Assembly (NCBI RefSeq): GCF_900231835.1 | Contig: NZ_OCTN01000002.1 | Span: forward strand, 1 to 64,000 | Length of the DNA: 64,000 nucleotides | Direction: 5' to 3' | DNA from: Pontivivens marinum | Lineage (GTDB): Bacteria; Pseudomonadota; Alphaproteobacteria; Rhodobacterales; Rhodobacteraceae | Shown here: positions 1 to 8,637 of the stretch, in pieces | Layout of the letters: every line of letters begins with the position of its first letter | How positions within the stretch are numbered: the stretch's first letter is position 1 | The notes under the pieces: generated by a model | Databases searched by the model: none | What the model was told of the DNA's origin: nothing | What the model saw: only the letters and a program-made list of their open reading frames with translations | Translations under genes and position numbers: made by a program

Positions 1-72
1 GGCCTAACACCAGCCGAATATGTTAACCGGTCAAAGGAAGACCAAAACCTGAACAGAGCTAACCTAAATTAG
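1..72 (+). CDS. IS3-family transposase OrfB, C-terminal fragment
   Basis: Frame 1 is open from the first base to a TAG at 70-72. It encodes 23 residues that begin GLTPAEYVNR and end NRANLN. The pattern LTPAE...NRANL is the usual C-terminal tail of OrfB (DDE integrase) of IS3-family elements. The catalytic core lies upstream of the window. The gene is cut only by the window edge, so whether the full copy is intact is unknown. Confidence 0.65.
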   Translation, partial: GLTPAEYVNRSKEDQNLNRANLN

Positions 73-95
73 CGGACTCAATGGGGAGCAGGTCA
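1..95 (+). mobile_element. IS3-family insertion sequence, right end (truncated by window edge)
   Basis: The first 95 bases carry the end of a transposase frame followed by a probable terminal repeat. Read on the minus strand the end begins TGACCTGCTCCCC, which resembles the terminal repeats I recall for the IS407 group of IS3 elements. The rest of the element lies outside the window, so neither the left end nor a target duplication can be checked. Confidence 0.6.
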
Positions 96-311
96 CTGGT
101 TTTGCAGAGCGCCTCTAGAACGCTAAGCGATCACAAAAGAGCCTGTGTCGATCCAAAGAGTGATCAGAGTGTCCCGCAGCTTCCACTTTCGTATTGGGCC
201 TATCGCGCCGCAACGGAGCTCATGAGGAGGATTGTGTGTCGAAGGAAAACACATATCAGACACGCCGACATGTGGTGTATTGATAAGTAATGGTTAATCC
301 TGATTGCAGTA

Positions 312-1367
312 TCATTTATCCATTAAACGCGCTGGTTGCCCCGTCTGTGATGAAGTTTCGATTGCTGCAATCAACTGATGGGAAACCAGTGCCTCTCGCC
401 CCGTAACCATGGGCTTTTTTCCGTGACGGACTGCATCGATGAAATCGGTTATGACGGCCTGATGCCATTCATGTTTTCCGCCCAGTAACGGGTTCACCTT
501 TCGAGGGTCAGCATCCTTTGCTTCGGTTTCTGTAGGCCCATTTCGCCAGGAAATTTCGAGCGCGTCCTTGTCAAGTTTGAGGCTGGCTTCTTCAAAATGT
601 AGGCGGATTATTTCCGTTCTGTGTGGATACATCGCTGTGCTGGCGACAAATGACCCTGCGGCGCCACAGGAAAATTTCAGGCCTGCAATCGCGAAATCCT
701 CGGCTTCCATTTGATGTAATGGCGTGGTGGCTGTCATTGCATGAACCTGTGTGACCGGACCGGCCAAGCTCAAAGCGAGGTCAATGGAATGGACTGCGTT
801 CGTGATCATTACGCCACCGCCATCGCGGGCATAGGTCCCTCGTCCGAGTTCATCGTAGTAGGATTGGTCGCGCCATAGCGGCACGTTGATTTCGACGAGG
901 CCGAGCTTACCAAGTGCGCCGCCCTTCACATGAGCGGCGGCTGCGATTGAAGGGGCCCGCATCCGGTGTTGGAACAGGACACCCAGTGTCACGCCTGCAC
1001 GCTCGCATATCTCGACTACCTCAAGTGCTTCTTGCGGATTTCGTCCAACAGGCTTTTCAAGAAGGATATGTGTGCCGGACGCGGCAAGCTGCTCGATAAT
1101 GTCTTTTCTGACACTAGGCGGTGTCGCAACGATGGCCACTGTGATGTCCGGATCAGCGGCAATTGCGACCAAATCAGATGTGAATATAGGCGGTTCGGCA
1201 TCATAAAAATCGGCGAGATAACGTGCATTTTCAGGTCGGCGTGACACGATCGCCCTCAATGCGATTTCGTTTTGCGCATCCGATAGTGCCGCGACATGGG
1301 TTTTGGCAATCATGCCGGCTCCAATAAGGGCCACACCCACGCGTTGTTGCTGTATGGTTTTTGCCAT
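312..1367 (-). CDS. Gfo/Idh/MocA family NAD(P)-dependent oxidoreductase
   Basis: This 351-residue protein has the family plan: an N-terminal Rossmann fold with the dinucleotide-binding stretch GAGMIAKTH near residue 17, then EKPVGRN near residue 105, where the conserved Lys-Pro of the active site sits, and a C-terminal alpha/beta substrate domain. Family members oxidise sugars, inositols or related polyols with NAD(P). The substrate cannot be read from sequence. A strong ribosome site (GGGGAGGAA) precedes the ATG. It lies just downstream of the Ldh2-type dehydrogenase on the same strand, so the two may form a small catabolic operon controlled by the divergent GntR gene. Confidence 0.85.
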   Translation of the reverse strand: MAKTIQQQRVGVALIGAGMIAKTHVAALSDAQNEIALRAIVSRRPENARYLADFYDAEPPIFTSDLVAIAADPDITVAIVATPPSVRKDIIEQLAASGTHILLEKPVGRNPQEALEVVEICERAGVTLGVLFQHRMRAPSIAAAAHVKGGALGKLGLVEINVPLWRDQSYYDELGRGTYARDGGGVMITNAVHSIDLALSLAGPVTQVHAMTATTPLHQMEAEDFAIAGLKFSCGAAGSFVASTAMYPHRTEIIRLHFEEASLKLDKDALEISWRNGPTETEAKDADPRKVNPLLGGKHEWHQAVITDFIDAVRHGKKPMVTGREALVSHQLIAAIETSSQTGQPARLMDK

Positions 1368-1466
1368 CTGTAATTCCTCCCCTTTGATGATTGAGCGAAT
1401 GACTATGATTTTCAGGTCTTTGTGCCTGCTGTGGCTCGCTTCATCTAATTGATATATAATGATACT

Positions 1467-2519
1467 TTAGAATGGTGCGGCGATCTTTGCGCCTTGAGAC
1501 AGACGTCTGAATTCGGCAACGGTTTCCGGATCAAGCGGAACGCCAATCTTGCTGCGTCGCGTGGCTTCCGCCCACTCTCGGTCGCCCGGTGCCATCACTG
1601 TTGTGCCCTCTCGCGATGTGCTTTCGCGCAGAGCGGTTAGGTAGCGATCCATTCCCGCGAGCAGTAAGCTGCGCCCAACAAGCCCGTCAGGATCGATGCA
1701 AATTACAAAGGCGCCCATATCACGTGGTGTGGTGATATCCGGTCCGCCCATTGGCAAAATCTCGGGGCTGAGCTTCATGCCGGTTAGCAGGCCGGAAAAA
1801 ATCTCTACCATACCGGCTAAACCCGCCCCCTTGAAACCGAACTTACCGCCTAGCGGGGCCAGCATTTCAACGGCATTGGCGTCATTTGTATCCAGCCCGT
1901 TGTGGTCCGATGCGGCATCGGCAGGCAACTCACGGCCTAATGATTTGTAAAGCTGCACCCGATTATAGGGCACTGCGCTTGTTGCCATATCAAGCAGCCA
2001 AGGATTGCTGCCCTGCGTTGGGACGGCCACCGCAATTGGGTTTGTTCCGTGAAACCGTTCTGCGCCGTTATGAAGACGCACGAAGCTATCAGAGTGGCAC
2101 ATAACGATGCCAATCATTCCCGCCTCTGCGATGGCTAGTGCATATGCCCCTGCGGGACCACAATGCGATGTCCGACTGATCCCAACTGCACCGATCCCGG
2201 CCTCGCGTGCTAAGTTGCAAGCATGGTCCGCTGCGGCATATGCCGCCAGTGCGCCATGCGCGTTGTCCGCATCGAGCAGCCCCGATCCTGCCCGCGTACG
2301 TGCGAATTTCATGTTCGGGGCTTTGTTGAGCCGCCCGCCACGGAACACTTTGTCGTAATGGGGTAAAAGCCGGACGCCGTGACTATCAACGCCGAGGCTG
2401 CTCGCATGAAGCATGGCGCGCGCAGCAGCTACGGCGCTAGGCGCATCGGCCCCCGTAGCGCCCAAGATTGCTTGGCAAAACCCCCGCAACCTTTCCTGAT
2501 CCGCATATATGTCTTCCAT
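1467..2519 (-). CDS. Ldh2 family malate/L-lactate/ureidoglycolate-type dehydrogenase
   Basis: The protein belongs to the Ldh2/YlbC (type II malate/lactate dehydrogenase) family, which reduces 2-oxoacids or oxidises 2-hydroxyacids with NAD(P). Visible signatures are SLGVDSHGVRLLPHY near the N-terminus, SRTSHCGPAGAYA with the conserved His, and GTNPIAVAVP. I start it at the ATG at 2519 (MEDIYADQERL), giving 350 residues, because the family normally begins there. The frame stays open 41 codons further upstream, but that part looks non-coding and runs into the promoter region. The substrate is not determinable. The gene is divergent from a GntR regulator, the usual arrangement for a substrate-inducible catabolic unit. 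Confidence 0.85.
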   Translation of the reverse strand: MEDIYADQERLRGFCQAILGATGADAPSAVAAARAMLHASSLGVDSHGVRLLPHYDKVFRGGRLNKAPNMKFARTRAGSGLLDADNAHGALAAYAAADHACNLAREAGIGAVGISRTSHCGPAGAYALAIAEAGMIGIVMCHSDSFVRLHNGAERFHGTNPIAVAVPTQGSNPWLLDMATSAVPYNRVQLYKSLGRELPADAASDHNGLDTNDANAVEMLAPLGGKFGFKGAGLAGMVEIFSGLLTGMKLSPEILPMGGPDITTPRDMGAFVICIDPDGLVGRSLLLAGMDRYLTALRESTSREGTTVMAPGDREWAEATRRSKIGVPLDPETVAEFRRLSQGAKIAAPF

Positions 2520-2606
2520 GTTGGCACCCTTGGGCTTCCGCCTCAACGACCGCGTATTCTGGCTGATAGACGCGCAGCCAGATATTGGTGTTAGAAAATA
2601 TGCACT

Positions 2607-2618
2607 TTGTGTACATAA
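2607..2618. promoter_or_regulatory. Candidate operator between Ldh2 gene and GntR regulator
   Basis: TTGTGTACATAA is a near-palindrome centred on TGTACA in the 196-bp divergent intergenic region. GntR/FCD regulators usually bind short palindromes in such positions. The match is to position and symmetry only, not to a proven consensus. Confidence 0.3.
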
Positions 2619-2715
2619 GTCATTAAATGTGAGGCTAGGCAAGCCCTATTCGATGGTGCGTCCACCGTGCTAGCTAGGAGTTGTATAAAACGATGCCCTT
2701 ACTGGATTTGCCGAT

Positions 2716-3675
2716 ATGCAAGAGCCGCTCTACAACCGCATTCTGCATGTTCTGACATCAGAGATCGCGGGAAGTGATCTTCAGCCGGGTAACCGTTTGA
2801 TGGAAAACAGAATTGCGACACGCTTCGGTGTGTCGCGTGCACCGGCACGCAAGGCATTAGCGCAGTTGGAGGCTTTAGGACTTGTCGCGCATATGACTGC
2901 CCCCGGGCGGGGATTTGTTGTCGTAAAGAATGCCCAAAAGCGTGCCGCGGAACTGTCATCACCCATCGATGACCCGTTCACCACGGACATCACGCCTACA
3001 TGGCAGCGGATATATGGCGAGGTCGAGGATGCATTAACGCGGCGCATTGCTTTTGGGGCATGGCGCTTAACCGAGACAGGTATTGCCCGTCAGTTTGGGG
3101 TCAGTCGCACAGTTGCGCGCGACGTTCTGGCACGACTACAGACGCGCGGCTTGGTTGTTAATGAAGGCAAGGGATGGGTCGCACCGAAACTCAGCGAAGT
3201 GCGGGTGCGCGACCTTTATGAATTGCGCGCCTTGCTTGAACCCGCCGCGCTACAGCGCGTCAGCAATCTGGTGTCGGAGGCGCAACTGGATCAGATGATC
3301 TGTGATCTGCAGGGCGCCGCAGGCAAAGGTGGGCAATGGCTCGATAAACTCGAAGCGGATTTGCACATTGGCCTACTCCAGCGTTGCGATAATTCTGCGC
3401 TACGCAAGGCAATGACCGAAGCCCAGTCACTGCTTTTGGCACATAAATTTTTCTACCAGCACACCGCCGAAATTTATCCGGTTGAACCCTTTCTGGAAGA
3501 GCACGTGCATGTCCTCAGCGCATTGCGAAAGGGGGCCGTTTCTGAGGCTTGCGACGCATTGCGCATACATTTGCTTCACTCCAGCGATCGGGCCGTTGTT
3601 CGGATCACCACATTGCGCGGGATCATTTATGACACGCCGCCAGATTATCTTGAACCTCATGACATAACGCGCTGA
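2716..3675 (+). CDS. GntR-family (FCD) regulator with two tandem winged-helix domains
   Basis: This 319-residue regulator is longer than the usual 220-250 residues of FCD-type GntR proteins because it has two winged helix-turn-helix modules. The first (about residues 5-70) contains RFGVSRAPARKALAQLEALG. The second (about 95-165) contains QFGVSRTVARDVLARLQTRG. An all-helical FCD effector domain follows from about residue 170 (ELRALLEPAAL, then His-rich positions such as HIGLLQR and EEHVHVLSAL that could bind metal). FCD proteins respond to small organic acids. The gene diverges from the two dehydrogenases and probably represses them. Confidence 0.85.
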   Translation: MQEPLYNRILHVLTSEIAGSDLQPGNRLMENRIATRFGVSRAPARKALAQLEALGLVAHMTAPGRGFVVVKNAQKRAAELSSPIDDPFTTDITPTWQRIYGEVEDALTRRIAFGAWRLTETGIARQFGVSRTVARDVLARLQTRGLVVNEGKGWVAPKLSEVRVRDLYELRALLEPAALQRVSNLVSEAQLDQMICDLQGAAGKGGQWLDKLEADLHIGLLQRCDNSALRKAMTEAQSLLLAHKFFYQHTAEIYPVEPFLEEHVHVLSALRKGAVSEACDALRIHLLHSSDRAVVRITTLRGIIYDTPPDYLEPHDITR

Positions 3676-3894
3676 TCTAGGCTTAGCTGCGCCGGCTAGG
3701 GGGGCGGTGTCATAAGTGAGGAAAACTCGGCTTTGATCTTTCGTTGGCCGACTGTCAGGTCAGTAGAGCTTGAAGGAGGGCGGCTATGATTGCCTCGCCA
3801 AAATTAGGGGACGACACAGTGCGCTGCCTCTTTCTGCTTTCACAACAGCGTTTGGCGGATTACGCATCCTCAACTTCGCTCATTGGGAAAAATT

Positions 3895-4440
3895 ATGGCG
3901 CAAAAATCCACTATCTATAAAGCCGAGCTTTCCGTTTCCGATATGGATCGCCACTATTACGAGACGCATAACCTGACCATTGCGAAACATCCCTCAGAAA
4001 CGGATGAGCGGTTAATGCTGCGGCTTGTTGCTTTCGCTCTGAATGCACACGAGCAGTTGGAGTTCACCAAGGGAATTTCAACGGATGATGAACCGGATGT
4101 TTGGCAAAGAAGCCTGAGTGCTGAGATCGAGCTGTGGGTGACCTTGGGGCTTCCCAGCGAAAAGATTGTGCGTCAATCGTGCGGTAAGGCCGACAAAGTG
4201 ATCGTGTACTCCTATGGGGGCAGGACGGCGGAAATGTGGTGGGATAAGCTTAAAAACAGCACCACCCGGTTTGATAATCTGCACGTCATTAACATTTCCG
4301 AAAGCGAACTGAGCCAACTTGGTGCGCAGGCGGACCGTTCGATGAAATTGCAGGTAAATATTCAGGATGGTGAGGTTATGGTCAGCGTTGGCGATAGTGT
4401 CGTTTACGTTAACCCGATCAAGTGGAAATCGGCAGATTAA
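3895..4440 (+). CDS. yaeQ: YaeQ family protein
   Basis: The protein begins MAQKSTIYKAELSVSDMDRH and continues with HNLTIAKHPSETDERLMLRL, both typical of YaeQ, a roughly 180-residue family with a restriction-endonuclease-like (PD-(D/E)xK) fold and no settled function. E. coli YaeQ was once linked to RfaH-dependent expression, but that is not a defined role. I chose the ATG at 3895 over 3883 because the family starts MA.K.TIYKA. It stands alone, with no close operon partner. Confidence 0.85.
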   Translation: MAQKSTIYKAELSVSDMDRHYYETHNLTIAKHPSETDERLMLRLVAFALNAHEQLEFTKGISTDDEPDVWQRSLSAEIELWVTLGLPSEKIVRQSCGKADKVIVYSYGGRTAEMWWDKLKNSTTRFDNLHVINISESELSQLGAQADRSMKLQVNIQDGEVMVSVGDSVVYVNPIKWKSAD

Positions 4441-4687
4441 GTGCAAAATTGGGCGCTAACCGCTGCGCAGTCAGCATAATGCACCTATCTCACACACTCT
4501 TGTAATGAATGCGGCTGGTGCACACGGAACCATAACAAAGCGAGTAGGAATGTTACAAAATGCACTTCACTCGTTGAGTCAGCAAAAAACTAAGGTATGC
4601 GAAAGACATAGAAGGATTGTAGATAAGTCGCTCGATTGAACTCGGATATTGGGTAAGTCGAGGGGCGTAACGGGAAAGAAAAGCACC

Positions 4688-5200
4688 ATGGTTAACTTCA
4701 CCTCAGGCACCAAGGATGGCGCAATGCCAAAAATGTCGATCGCTACTATTGGACTGATGTTCATTGCCGGATTTATGGCGACGAATGCGTTCGATTTCTG
4801 GGGTCAGGTTGTTAGCCCCGGCCTTGGTTATGCGAACCTGTCGCCGCATGGGCTTGCGAAAAGCCTTCTGGGGAAGTTCGGCCTGCCAAATGGTGACTTT
4901 GCTGGATACTTTTTCCACTTTTACCTTGTTGGCTTGATTGGCTATCCCATCGGCTGGCTGTTCATCTTCGAGCCAATCTGGAAGCGTGTGCTGGGCGTTA
5001 AGTTCGGGTGGTTTGTGCCATCCGCTGTTTACGGCTTTGGACTATGGGTCTTTGCAATTGGCGGCATCACATCTATTGCGGGCCTGCCGTTCTTCCTGAA
5101 CTTTAGCGGGATCACTTGGGTCGCGCTGGTTGGCCATGTTCTTTACGGGATCGTGCTCGTTGCGATGTTGCGGCTGATGGCTGCTAAGGGCCGCGGTTAA
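4688..5200 (+). CDS. Integral membrane protein, unknown function
   Basis: About 170 residues with four likely membrane helices (around ATIGLMFIAGFMATNAF, FHFYLVGLIGYPIGWLFIF, VYGFGLWVFAIGGITSIAGL and WVALVGHVLYGIVLVAMLR). I start at the ATG at 4688 because GGAAAG lies a suitable distance upstream; the ATG at 4724 is an alternative. I do not recognise a characterised family. Neighbours give no functional hint: it sits alone between yaeQ and a hemolysin III-type gene. Confidence 0.65.
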   Translation: MVNFTSGTKDGAMPKMSIATIGLMFIAGFMATNAFDFWGQVVSPGLGYANLSPHGLAKSLLGKFGLPNGDFAGYFFHFYLVGLIGYPIGWLFIFEPIWKRVLGVKFGWFVPSAVYGFGLWVFAIGGITSIAGLPFFLNFSGITWVALVGHVLYGIVLVAMLRLMAAKGRG

Positions 5201-5333
5201 ACACTGCCAACGTCCCCAGTTGATGCGTCCGCTGGGGGCGAGTTATCGGCCGCGTTTAGGGATTTTTTATGTGGCTGGTCAAATTATCTTGTCAGCAGCC
5301 GATGGGTACATCTATCTGGCGTGATCCAATCCA

Positions 5334-5987
5334 TTGCTGGGGCTGACTGTGCGCGAAACGAATTATCCTAGCCCTAGGGCATCCTATCGTTTTGCTGATA
5401 TGGTCGTGCACATCATCGGACTTGCCCTGATATTAGTGGCGGGCAGCGTGCTGATCTTCAAAAGTTTTGGACAGGTGAATGGCGCGCTGGCTGTTGGCGT
5501 TACCGCCTATGTCTGCTGTGCGCTTGCATCCAATCTGGCCTCATGGGCGTATCACTTTGCGCCATGGCATGATCGGCGGTTGCTGTTGCGACGGGTGGAT
5601 CACGCGGCGATTTATCCCAGCATTACGGGGACGTTTACGCCCTTTTTCCTATATGCCAACACAACATGGACGCTCAGCTTACTGGCGATTTGCTGGTCAC
5701 TAACGGCTGTCGCAATGTGGAAAAAGATTACCGATGAACGGGTTAAGTCCCGCTGGTCAACGGCATCCTATTTGGGGTTGGGCGCTATCGGTCTGTGCGC
5801 GCTACCCGATCTGGCGGTCGTATCGTCAGATGTGTTGTTTTATATCATTGGCGGGTCTGCGTGCTATGTCATCGGAACGGCCTTCTACATTCGCAAGGAA
5901 ATGCCCTATCGCTATGCGCTGTGGCACAGTTGGGTGAATTTTGGCGGTATTCTGATGTTTTGTGGCGTCTGGATGGCTCTGTTTTAG
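5334..5987 (+). CDS. Hemolysin III / PAQR family membrane protein
   Basis: About 215 residues with seven predicted membrane helices. Conserved PAQR (progestin/adiponectin receptor, YqfA/hemolysin III) elements are visible: AYHFAPW, RRVDHAAIYPSITGTFTPF and, near the C-terminus, LWHSWVNFGG. The conserved Ser/Asp/His set of this superfamily is thought to bind zinc. Bacterial members are weakly characterised. The start is uncertain: no ATG fits, so TTG at 5334 or GTG at 5349 is used. The name hemolysin is historical and does not imply a toxin. Confidence 0.8.
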   Translation: MLGLTVRETNYPSPRASYRFADMVVHIIGLALILVAGSVLIFKSFGQVNGALAVGVTAYVCCALASNLASWAYHFAPWHDRRLLLRRVDHAAIYPSITGTFTPFFLYANTTWTLSLLAICWSLTAVAMWKKITDERVKSRWSTASYLGLGAIGLCALPDLAVVSSDVLFYIIGGSACYVIGTAFYIRKEMPYRYALWHSWVNFGGILMFCGVWMALF

Positions 5988-6048
5988 CATCCGATGAATA
6001 GGCCGCTTGGGGGTTTGCCAACAGAGATCATTTCGTACAGGTTAGCGC

Positions 6049-7164
6049 ATGGAACTTCTTGAAGCAGACCACAACACTCTCCTAGTCGTCATGTCATGTG
6101 TGGTTGCTTTGGTGGCGGGTTTTACCGGCCTGTCCTTGACCCGCGATTTGTCACGAAAGCCGTTATTGCAACGGCAGATATCAATCGCTCTGGCCGCTAT
6201 CGCGTTGGGTGGTGGGATCTGGTCGATGCATTTCGTTGCGATGCTGGGGCTGCAACTGCCTATCCTGTTTTACTATGACGCCGCGATCACTCTGGTTTCA
6301 GCACTGACGGCGATTTTGATCGTTGGGGCGGCGCTGGTCTTGCTGCATTTTGTTGAGCGGACACCCCTGGTGATTTGTTTGGCAGGCGGTATCGTCGGGG
6401 TTGGCATTCTGGGGATGCACTATATCGGCATGGCGGGGCTGCAACTGTGCAGGGCGACATATACGCCGATGGGCGTTCTGGCGTCATCGGCGGTTGCGAT
6501 TGGCCTATGCGTTTTGGCATTCGGCATCGCATATGGCCGCAGGCAAAACCGGAACATCTTTCTGGGGACGCTGTGCTTCGCCGTTGCGGTTTGCTCGGTA
6601 CATTTTCTGGCCATGTCGGGCACCAACTTCGTTGCCCTGCCAAACCTGACCGAATTCGGCCCAACGATGAGCAACGAGGTGCTGGCATTGGGAGTGATCT
6701 TTTCCAGCTTCATTCTGTTCGGCACGTTCCTTTGGGTTAGCGTGACCTATCTGGTGGCAAGCCCGCAGATGCAGGATACTGCGCCCCTCACGGTCGATGC
6801 AATGCCCCGTGCATTGCAAATCCCGTGTGAGCGTGACGGCGTGCGGGTTTTCATCCTGTCCACCGATGTGGCTTTCGTGCGCGCCGATGGGCACTACACG
6901 CAGATATATACCGAGCAGGGCAGCCTGTTCTGCGCATGGCCAATTGCCGAGGCGACAAAGAAGCTGTTGCCGGTCGGCCTGCTGCAAACGCATCGCAGCT
7001 ATCTGGTCAATCTGGCCAAGGTATCGCGGTTTGAGCGGGCCAAAGATAAGGGGCAGTGCGTCTTTGCCGCGGCCGACATTCCCCCCGCACCGGTTAGCAG
7101 GTCCAAGCTGAAGCTGATTCAGGATGCGTTGGGCGCGCAACCCAGCGCAATTCGTGCGAGCTGA
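6049..7164 (+). CDS. coxC: MHYT-domain membrane sensor fused to LytTR DNA-binding domain (CoxC/CoxH-like)
   Basis: The N-terminal half (about residues 10-240) is a seven-helix MHYT sensor. Its three repeat motifs are visible as SMHFVAM (His61), GMHYIGM (His124) and SVHFLAM (His185). MHYT domains are proposed to bind copper and sense diatomic gases. The C-terminal part (about 260-360) is a LytTR DNA-binding domain, with FVRADGHYTQIYTEQG and LLQTHRSYLVNL. In Oligotropha carboxidovorans the cox cluster encodes CoxC and CoxH with this same MHYT-LytTR layout. Placed 112 bp upstream of coxM, it is probably the membrane-bound activator of this cluster. It could equally be called coxH-like. Confidence 0.8.
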   Translation: MELLEADHNTLLVVMSCVVALVAGFTGLSLTRDLSRKPLLQRQISIALAAIALGGGIWSMHFVAMLGLQLPILFYYDAAITLVSALTAILIVGAALVLLHFVERTPLVICLAGGIVGVGILGMHYIGMAGLQLCRATYTPMGVLASSAVAIGLCVLAFGIAYGRRQNRNIFLGTLCFAVAVCSVHFLAMSGTNFVALPNLTEFGPTMSNEVLALGVIFSSFILFGTFLWVSVTYLVASPQMQDTAPLTVDAMPRALQIPCERDGVRVFILSTDVAFVRADGHYTQIYTEQGSLFCAWPIAEATKKLLPVGLLQTHRSYLVNLAKVSRFERAKDKGQCVFAAADIPPAPVSRSKLKLIQDALGAQPSAIRAS

Positions 7165-7276
7165 GGCGCATCTCGTGCAAAACCCCTGTATTTCATGGGT
7201 TTGTTGAAGCGGTGATAGATAACGGCATGCAAGCCTCTCCCTAAGAAAAACAAAAGTTTTCAGGGGAGGACAGCCG

Positions 7277-8131
7277 ATGATTCCAGCGGCATTCGAATAT
7301 TATCGACCTCAGGATATGGCGGGTGTTCTTGCCATCTTGGGTGAGCACGGGGATGACGCGCGCGTCATGGCAGGCGGGCACAGTCTGATCCCGATGATGA
7401 AACTGCGCATGGCGGATGTGCCCCATCTGATCGACTTACAGGATGTTGGCGGCATGTCTGATATCGTCGTGGGCGCGGACGAAATCCGCATCGGCGCTAT
7501 GGTCACGCAGGCGGACATTATCGACAATACGGAACTGCGCAGTGCTGCGCCCATCCTGCGTGAGGCCGCCTTGCAGATCGCCGATCCTCAGGTCCGCTAT
7601 ATGGGAACCGTTGGCGGAAACGTTGCGAGTGGCGATCCGGGGAACGACATGCCCGGCCTGATGCAATGCCTGAACACGCGCTTTACCCTGATCGGCGCAG
7701 ATGGTGAGCGTGAGGTGGACGCTCGCGAGTTTTATGAGGCGGCTTATATGACCACGCGTGAGGATGACGAGGTCCTGACCGCAGTAATCATCCCGACGCC
7801 CGCAGGCGGATACGCCTATGAGAAGCAGAAGCGTAAGATCGGTGATTACGCCACCGCTGCTGCCGCCGTGCAAATCATCAAGGATGGCGACACCTGCACC
7901 TCCGCCGCGATTGCGATGACGAACCTCAGCGATACTCCAATCTATTCCGAGGCTGCTGGCGCCGCATTGGTGGGCACCTCCGTTGACGATGCTGCACTTG
8001 CCGCTGCGACCGCCGCAATGTTGAACGACATCGACCCAAGCGAGGATAATCGCGGGCCAATCGCGTTCAAAAAACACGTCGCCGCCGTCATTTTGCGCCG
8101 TGCAATCACGCGCGCTTGGTCGCGGGCATAA
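7277..8131 (+). CDS. coxM: Aerobic CO dehydrogenase, medium (FAD-binding) subunit
   Basis: This 284-residue protein is the flavoprotein subunit of molybdenum CO dehydrogenase, passing electrons from the iron-sulfur subunit CoxS to the quinone pool. The FAD-binding motifs are clear: [15 protein letters not shown] near residue 35 and [16 protein letters not shown] near residue 112. The C-terminal CO_deh_flav_C domain follows. A strong ribosome site (AGGGGAGGA) precedes the ATG. It is the first structural gene and is followed closely by coxS and coxL, the usual M-S-L order. Confidence 0.93.
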   Translation: MIPAAFEYYRPQDMAGVLAILGEHGDDARVMAGGHSLIPMMKLRMADVPHLIDLQDVGGMSDIVVGADEIRIGAMVTQADIIDNTELRSAAPILREAALQIADPQVRYMGTVGGNVASGDPGNDMPGLMQCLNTRFTLIGADGEREVDAREFYEAAYMTTREDDEVLTAVIIPTPAGGYAYEKQKRKIGDYATAAAAVQIIKDGDTCTSAAIAMTNLSDTPIYSEAAGAALVGTSVDDAALAAATAAMLNDIDPSEDNRGPIAFKKHVAAVILRRAITRAWSRA

Positions 8132-8142
8132 GGGGGGATCAC

Positions 8143-8637
8143 ATGTCTAATAAAATGCACATCAAGATGAACGTGAACGGCAAGGACGAGGAGTTTCTGG
8201 CCGAGCCACGTGAATTGCTGATCTACACCCTGCGTGAACGCTTGAATATCACAGGCCCCCATATCGGTTGCGATACGTCTCACTGCGGCGCCTGTACGGT
8301 TACGATTGACGGTAAGTCGGTCAAGGCCTGCACGATGTTCGTAGCGCAGGCCAGTGGGTCCAGCGTGACCACTATTGAGGGGATCGGCACACCTGACAGC
8401 CTGCACCCCTTGCAGGAGGCGTTTAAGGAGCATCACGGGCTTCAATGCGGTTACTGCACCCCCGGCATGATCACGCGGGCGACCAAGCTGCTGGAGGAAA
8501 ACCCAAATCCGACTGAGGAAGACATCCGCTTTGGCATGGCCGGCAATATTTGCCGCTGCACTGGATACCAGAACATCGTGAAATCCATTCAGGCCGCCGC
8601 CGTGGAGATGAGCTCAGCCAAGGAGGCCGCAGAATGA
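8143..8637 (+). CDS. coxS: Aerobic CO dehydrogenase, small (2x[2Fe-2S]) subunit
   Basis: At 164 residues it is the size expected for CoxS. The N-terminal plant-ferredoxin-type cluster is bound by [12 protein letters not shown] plus a later Cys in VKACTMF. The C-terminal helical cluster is bound by QCGYCTPGM and [10 protein letters not shown]. It carries electrons from the Mo/Cu site in CoxL to FAD in CoxM. I start at the ATG at 8143, which has GGGGGA just upstream, rather than the earlier in-frame start at 8116 that would overlap coxM. Its stop overlaps the coxL start by 4 nt. Confidence 0.95.
   Translation: MSNKMHIKMNVNGKDEEFLAEPRELLIYTLRERLNITGPHIGCDTSHCGACTVTIDGKSVKACTMFVAQASGSSVTTIEGIGTPDSLHPLQEAFKEHHGLQCGYCTPGMITRATKLLEENPNPTEEDIRFGMAGNICRCTGYQNIVKSIQAAAVEMSSAKEAAE

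Noticed and set aside
81-290. 69-codon plus-strand frame after the IS end
   Set aside because: It starts inside the probable IS terminus, has no ribosome site and no recognisable product.
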